NCBI GenBank assembly: GCA_026874595.1
Contig: CM049306.1
Location: 45,754,019 to 45,818,018 of the forward strand
DNA length: 64,000 nucleotides
Direction: 5' to 3'
Source of the DNA: Sipunculus nudus
Taxonomy: Eukaryota; Annelida; Sipuncula; Golfingiida; Sipunculidae
Shown one piece after another: positions 60,101 through 64,000 of the stretch; position 1 is the first letter of the stretch, and every line of letters begins with the position of its first letter. Below the pieces are notes generated by a model, which was not told where the DNA came from, did not search any database, and worked only from the letters and a program-made list of their open reading frames with translations. The translations under genes were made by a program, and so were the position numbers.

Positions 60101-61132
60101 AGAGACCATATTTACTCTGGTGTGAGGTTGAGCTCCTTGAAGTATTTACTTTCTATCCTTGAGAGGAAAGTCTATAGGGCAGTTGGAGACTTGTAATGTT
60201 TGGGGCAAATTTTCCGACTGTTATGGACACTGTCATGTTATAAAAGCAATGTCTTGGTTTTAGACCTCGGTATGCCTTTCATCTTATGCTGAGTTCACCT
60301 TATGTCCAAGAATGTTATACTATGTTAAAAAAAAGGACTACAAATGAATCAGATTTTTTTAAACAAATAATATATTGATTATTATTTGTGTTAAAATTAA
60401 ATCATGTAAACAACAGTGATGAAGTACTTAAAGTGACTTAGCAAATACAAAAAAAAAAATGTTTTACTGTTCCAAGTTCCATGTGCATTTTAAGCTCTGT
60501 GGAGAGATGTAAGTTGTGTTGTTTTTATTCACACTTATTATAGACAGCTTATACAAGGATATTGCCAAGGAATCTGTCAGTATCAGACTGTATATGTTAG
60601 ATCCTGTCCCTGAAGATTCCATAAAAGGTTGTAAAATTCCCAACTTGGGGACTTACATCTTATATAGCTGATGATGACTGTGTGATACAGACACTAGCTA
60701 CAGCTACAAACAATGTTAAATCCCTGAGATACTGATTTTACTATCCTTCTTCTGTCAGTATGTTTTTCGGTATGCCTGTCTGTTAACCTTGTGTACCACA
60801 TATCTTACTAGAAATTTGTTATTTTTTCCCTTGAACTCATCATAATTTTTACCAATAAAGCATATTTAATGAGGACCTATGAGGTCAGAAGTCCAAGACT
60901 TTCAGCAGGAGTATTACTCAACTCATTCAGTGCTCATTGTTTCTACTAAATGAAGCTTGTTGACTATATGAATAATGTTTTGTTTTTGGTTATCTGTGAT
61001 TGCAGGTGGTATGGCACAGAACGAGAGTACAATGTCCTGGTTATGGACCTCCTTGGTCCCAGTCTGGAAGATCTCTTCAACTTTTGTTCAAGAAGATTCA
61101 CATTGAAAACAGTGCTCATGCTGGGAGACCAG
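30650..61132 (+). CDS. CSNK1A1: Casein kinase 1 alpha, first three coding exons
   Basis: Exons 30650-30784, 30913-31019 and 61006-61132 splice with GT/AG sites and correct phase into 123 residues of an almost unmistakable CK1 alpha N terminus. Visible motifs are the glycine loop GSGSFG (28-33), the catalytic Lys in VAVKLE (Lys 50), the CK1-specific stretch [19 protein letters not shown], and [16 protein letters not shown] of the hinge region. CK1 alpha is a Ser/Thr kinase that primes beta-catenin for destruction in Wnt signalling and has many other cytoplasmic and nuclear targets. The start is set by AGAACCATGG, a strong initiation context. The N-terminal tail is Ser/Asn/His-rich and slightly longer than the human one. 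HRD, DFG and the C-lobe lie beyond the window. Confidence 0.93.
30913..31019 (+). CDS. CSNK1A1: CK1 alpha exon 2
   Basis: Acceptor TATTTTTGCAG/GAAGTG, donor ATAAG/GTCAGT. It encodes EVAVKLE with the ATP-anchoring Lys, then the [17 protein letters not shown] block. Confidence 0.93.
32851..34615. mobile_element. hAT-like non-autonomous DNA transposon
   Basis: The ends are imperfect inverted repeats: CAGAGTATGCGAAATCCGTC on the left, and on the right GGACTGGAGG...AAACTCTG, whose complement starts CAGAGTTTCTGAAAACC. TATGTT flanks both ends (32845-32850, 34616-34621), compatible with a slightly decayed 8-bp hAT duplication. Left and right subterminal parts are rich in GGTCC/GGACC-type inverted motifs. 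No transposase frame is left. Confidence 0.6.
35001..35732 (+). repeat. AGCTCAG-type interspersed repeat (family 3 leader), copy 2
   Basis: It begins TTAGCTCAGCTGACTATAAG, whose AGCTCAG and CTGAGCT arms form a hairpin, then a GTCCGTCC-rich leader. The body (GATGTCCCCAAGATCTCCTA and on) matches 45273-46017. The right end, near GAGGCTCTA, is not certain. Confidence 0.65.
36343..36420. repeat. Inverted repeat with AT-rich loop
   Basis: TTCAACTGAAT (36343-36353) and ATTCAGTTGAA (36410-36420) form an 11-bp perfect stem around a 56-base A/T-rich loop. It may be a tiny MITE or chance cruciform. Confidence 0.45.
36590..36681 (+). repeat. 3' end fragment of family 3 repeat
   Basis: CAGCTGAGCACAGTGACCC, then a GGGTC-type return arm and CCTTG before a T run. 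It matches the 3' ends at 24565-24579 and 48458-48490. The left limit is uncertain. Confidence 0.55.
38345..38905 (+). repeat. Tandem ~130-bp repeat with GGTCA motifs (family 5)
   Basis: Four units are recognisable from GTGGAYCSATTTCAAGCC-like starts at 38384, 38511, 38641 and 38782, each with TTTCATCTTGCA and ATGGCTCACCCACCCAT. Two units contain GGGTCAAAGGTCA (38597-38609, 38738-38750). Confidence 0.8.
39044..39554 (+). repeat. ACGCCC-type interspersed repeat (family 4), copy 2
   Basis: The 5' TTATACGCCCATCATATGA is matched by inverted GGGCGTAT near the 3' end, and the copy ends GGTGCTCTTG (CTTG 39551-39554) before T. It is the best-preserved ends of this family in the window. Confidence 0.68.
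45273..46625 (+). repeat. AGCTCAG-type repeat (family 3 leader), copy 3 plus partial copy
   Basis: 45273-46017 has the full leader hairpin, the GTCCGTCCG tract and the body, ending GGCTCTTG before T. From about 46101 the body is repeated again (GATGTCCCCAAAGTCTCCTA) without the leader, down to about 46625. Confidence 0.65.
47353..47486 (+). repeat. Two-unit ~68-bp direct repeat
   Basis: TGATTGCAACTTTTGCAACA and TGATTGCGACTTTTGCAACA open two adjacent, nearly equal units that share CTAATATTTTAACTTATA. Confidence 0.75.
48440..48490 (+). repeat. 3' end fragment of family 3 repeat
   Basis: TCAGCTGAGCGCCGTGACCC is followed by ATGGGTC, giving the hairpin arms GACCC/GGGTC, then CCTTG (ends 48490) before TT. 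Confidence 0.6.
48690..48800 (+). repeat. Possible tRNA-derived SINE head
   Basis: TTGTAGCCTAGTGGTTTA resembles a tRNA A box (TRGCNNAGYNGG). About 40 bases on, TTGGTTTAACTGAGTCTC is a poor B-box match. No tail or copy is seen here, so this is weak. Confidence 0.25.
49885..50070. repeat. Cluster of nested perfect palindromes
   Basis: 49911-49936 is a perfect 26-bp palindrome centred on GAATTC. ATGGGAATTCCCAT follows (49973-49986). Then GGAAAAATGAGAATCA (49995-50010) pairs perfectly with its complement at 50026-50041 over a 15-base loop. The same GGAAAAATSAGAAT word occurs in both orientations throughout. Confidence 0.85.
50249..50528 (+). repeat. Two-unit 140-bp direct tandem repeat
   Basis: ACTTGCCAATTTCATGAAAT starts at 50249 and again at 50389; the two units differ at only a few positions, so the duplication is young. 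Confidence 0.9.
51104..51134. repeat. CA microsatellite
   Basis: An uninterrupted CA run of about 15 repeats. Confidence 0.95.
52595..53343 (+). repeat. ACGCCC-type interspersed repeat (family 4), copy 3
   Basis: It starts TTATACACCCGTC and ends GTGCTCTTG (CTTG 53340-53343). It is longer than the other copies because an inner block (AATGAGGTCAGAGGTCAC to TTTCCAGCA) is present twice. Confidence 0.65.
55988..57401. mobile_element. TA-flanked inverted-repeat DNA element
   Basis: A perfect 25-bp terminal inverted repeat begins CCGTAAAATCTCCACTTAAA at the left; its complement ends at 57401. TA flanks both sides (55986-55987, 57402-57403), so a TA target duplication as in Tc1/mariner or pogo relatives is likely. 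AAAACCGCAC-like words recur inside both ends. No transposase was found in 1.4 kb, so it is non-autonomous. Confidence 0.75.
59369..59762 (+). repeat. Decayed family 3 repeat
   Basis: ACCTCAGTTGACTGAAAGTC at the left and TTGTCAGGACCCATTGGTCA at the right recall the family 3 ends at 23922 and 24579. The body is strongly diverged. Confidence 0.45.
60768..60938 (+). repeat. Decayed, truncated family 4 repeat
   Basis: CTGTCTGTTAACCTTGTG, GAGGTCAGAAGTC and CAGTGCTCATTG match family 4 in order, but most of the body is missing. It lies 70 bases before CK1 alpha exon 3. Confidence 0.45.
61006..61132 (+). CDS. CSNK1A1: CK1 alpha exon 3
   Basis: Acceptor TGATTGCAG/GTGGTATGG, donor GACCAG/GTGAGT. It encodes [20 protein letters not shown] and on to VLMLGDQ. 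A split Arg codon (AG/G) joins it to exon 2 across a 29,986-bp intron. Confidence 0.93.
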
Positions 61133-64000
61133 GTGAGTGGTTGATGACCTCAGGTCTATCTGTGGTCCATTTCACAACTGATGTCCACTCTTTGGTCACA
61201 CTTATTTACAGGCATTTGTTCAAAATTTGTTCCAAAGGCAGAGTTAAAAAAATTTTAAATTTAATTAAATTAAAATAATACCTTGTTTTGTTTGAAATTT
61301 GGACAAAAAATGGATCCGAATTAAAAAAGGGACTATTTTATGGCATTATGGAGAAATAATGTCGAGCCTGGAGAATGAGTTGTGATAATAGAAGTCTGGT
61401 TGTATTGTTATTGTTGTTTATGTGGTGTCTGTGGTGTTACTATTCAAACATTTCACAATACAGGAGGAATGAATGACAGCAGTCTGGAGGGAAAGTTTGA
61501 AAGATTTATTGGTATAATCATGAGACAATTGGTTGTTAAGTAGGTTTACTTAACATTTCAGTTCACTATTGTGCCAAAAACTGACTGTTTTTCTCCTCTT
61601 ATGTCCACAACCATTAGCTTGTACGAACAAAATGGGTTAAAATATGTAAAAAGAAATTGTGAAAAAAGGACAGGGTTATAGCAGATAGTTTATATATACA
61701 CTTGTAACAGTAAGTGTACTGGATTGAATGAGACAAAGAAATTGTATAATGATTTCCAGTAGGTATAAAGCTGTTGAGGTTCAACAGGCATGTATGTGTC
61801 ACAACTGGTTTGAAGGATAGTTAACAAACTACACATCCTAGTTTTATCATTTCATCTTTTCATGGACCAGAAGAACTTGTGTGTGATAACTATTTTCTTG
61901 TGATGGTGTTTCCTTTCATTTAGTAGTCACTTATGTCTGTGCTTGCCACTGTTGTTAGTCCATATATCACAGGGAAGACACATAAATGAGTCTTACATGT
62001 GACTGGATCCATAATAGTTAAAGGAATAATACATATAAATTCCTGGTATATGTTTAACTGTCAGGTGTGTTAACACATTTTGTACTTTATTTTCCAAGCA
62101 TAAAGTGTTTGATTGTATATTGTCTGAACTATACAGAAATGTTAACAGATTCACACAGGTCATTTTATTTTTGTCCTCAACTGGTCATTCATCAGTAAAG
62201 TTAAGTGCAGACAGATTACGTCATCTGGTTTTCATACCAGTTAAATATAACTGTCTCATATGAGATGATTAAAAAAAGAACCAGTTTCTGTGCACCTAGG
62301 GTCTTTCAAGACCTTGCATTAAACGGGTCACTTCAGCATACTAGCATGCAGTAATCATTAGTAAATGAGCGCATTGTGGTTAATTCAGGTTTACCAGTAA
62401 GGTTCCCCCACATCAATATGGTGTGCCAATCATCCATTGTTGTGCTTTGAATGACAGGTGTGGCTTCAGTGCCGTCAAACGTGGTAACATTGTGTCACAC
62501 CAGTGCAAAATGTAAAGAAATGGCAGAGAACAGTTCTTTATTATTGACGCAAGAGACCAGACAAGTTGTCCCCTTGTTAAGGATTGGCACGTCTAAAATG
62601 GGATGTGGTAATTATGAGACCGTCCAAGGCTACATGCACTCTGTACTTAATATAGAAAGGTCATGGGATTCTTTTGTGATTTTTGTGGCCTGTAAATTTC
62701 AATCTGAGCAGTTGTGATAACTGGTGATGTCACAGTGAGGTCAGTCAAAATTAATGCTATAGAGAGGTTATTATAATATAACATCTAGAGCCCATCATTG
62801 ATTTTATCATTTAAGTATTCTTTTTAATTTTCCAGCACTAGGTTCTATAGTAGATAAGTAGTCACATCACAAACAGTTATTTGTTTTTTCCAAAGTCAGC
62901 CAGTCCAGTCATTATAATACATGTCTTGTTGGGCCAGGATGTGTATTGGTCATGTAATACCTTTATATTACTTGTAATACTTGAATTGAAAATGGAAATT
63001 TCAAGGCCTCCATTTTGAAACAGAAAGCCCCTTCACCGTTATACCGAAATACACATAATTTCATTTAATAAATGGAATTTTGAACTTTTATACTTTCCCC
63101 TAGGGCTCTAAGTGATCATCACAAAGCTCCTACACCTTGCTGGTAATTCTTCTTTCCAGAAAGGTTTCAAAATGTGTGAATGACCCAGTCCAAACCAAAC
63201 AGAAGGGATGAATATGGAAAATTTTGTGTAAGACATGGGTGAAATAATAATTCTGTGAAAGGGTTAGTTTATGCACCAAGCTTTGTTCAAATCTCATCTT
63301 GGATGCAAAGAGGAGATGCATCAATACCTGTTGTTGCTTCTTACTTTGTTGCTTTACTTTAAAAACCTGAAATCTGGAGGTGAGGCTGACTTGTATCTAC
63401 ATACAAAGTGCCGTTTCATTGCGCCAAGTTGAACATGAAACAATGCTTCAAAAGTCTTCTCCCAGCCCACATTCTCAATTATGTTTCATCAATCTATGTA
63501 TAATAAAGCTCCAAGGCTTCATTTATTATTACTTGCATATCAACCAGTTCTTTGGTAATTTGTGGTTTCTGATAGATGGTGCTGTGATAGCCCCTTGAGA
63601 AATGATGTCAGATTTCTCAGGGTTTCAGTAAATATGGAAAATGACCTCTGATAGGACACACTTAGCATCGTTCTCAACAGTTCAAGACCCAAGACGAGGC
63701 ATTGCAACAAAAGAGTTGTGTGACAACAGTTGTGTGGCACCACAATAAGTTTTAATATAGATGTGATCCTGTGAAATTACTCCTTCTCTTAATGAAACTA
63801 AACAAAGATATATGCCCTAAGCTGATTTGATACTACTCTAACCGGTGGCTCAATTTTAAGAATAGTGTGTATGGGAGGTGGGGTGGGGTGAGAGGTGAGG
63901 GGGGAGGGGGGAGGGAGTGTTTTATTTTGATAATAACTTCATGTTAATGCTTCACATCTGTTGGTTTTGTATTGTTCTACAACAGTGTTGCATACTTTGC
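61133..64000 (+). other. CK1 alpha intron 3, nothing recognised
   Basis: I looked for the next kinase block (YVHTKNFIHRDIKPDN) and found no exon. The stretch is AT-rich with a G-rich run at 63870-63917. Confidence 0.6.

Larger units (their letters stand above)
31020..61005 (+). other. CK1 alpha intron 2 (29,986 bp), repeat-rich, no gene found
   Basis: I see no coding exon in this intron. Itemised repeats lie at 32851-34615, 35001-35732, 36343-36420, 36590-36681, 38345-38905, 39044-39554, 45273-46625, 47353-47486, 48440-48490, 48690-48800, 49885-50070, 50249-50528, 51104-51134, 52595-53343, 55988-57401, 59369-59762 and 60768-60938. The remaining stretches (for example 31020-32850, 39555-45272, 53344-55987 and 57402-59368) are plain AT-rich intron to my eye, with short G or C runs at 35887-35909, 37330-37344, 46790-46803 and 49612-49621. 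Confidence 0.6.

Overview
This is a 64-kb, AT-rich, intron-rich animal nuclear sequence. Long introns are packed with short interspersed repeats of the kind common in bivalve and gastropod genomes: GCCCCCGCC-type and AGCTCAGCTGA-type ends, GTCCGTCC-rich leaders, and elements built around tandem arrays. I infer a lophotrochozoan, most likely a mollusc. Species cannot be set from the sequence alone. There are two host genes, both on the + strand.

Gene 1 (about 428-25930, 5' end outside the window) is a SEC23IP-type DDHD phospholipase. Thirteen exons splice in frame into the last 618 residues: an alpha/beta-hydrolase core with a GHSLG nucleophile elbow, a SAM domain, a Lys/Glu/Gln-rich linker, a DDHD domain with all four signature residues, and a Pro-rich tail. 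One exon is only 12 bp and encodes FDPV, with the first Asp of the DDHD quartet. Gene 2 (starts 30650, 3' end outside) is casein kinase 1 alpha. Its exons 1 and 2 lie at 30650-31019, and exon 3 lies 30 kb away at 61006-61132.

The rest is mainly mobile DNA. The introns of gene 1 hold a decayed Helentron (truncated Rep, Pif1-type helicase, AP-like endonuclease; 7554-11356, minus) whose helicase-endonuclease junction is broken by a 158-bp inverted-repeat MITE. They also hold three ~1.9-kb non-autonomous Helentron-like elements with 280-bp internal repeats (4472-6458 +, 12862-14736 -, 20358-22346 +), and a second family with exact 180-bp repeats (17911-20156, plus a 3' remnant at 1-214). The intron of CK1 alpha holds several further repeat families, a hAT-like element, a TA-flanked inverted-repeat element, palindrome clusters and microsatellites.

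The observations most worth following are: (i) a degenerate ~31-bp minisatellite before exon 12 of gene 1, each unit of which resembles that exon's own 3' splice site and would give an immediate stop if used; (ii) the FDPV microexon; (iii) inverted Helentron-like copies flanking exons 8-11, a layout that could favour RNA pairing or back-splicing; (iv) a shared end design (inverted repeat near both ends, 3' hairpin, CTRR before T) in otherwise unrelated repeat families; and (v) a small double-hairpin repeat seen four times, always in the sense orientation, in gene 1 introns only.
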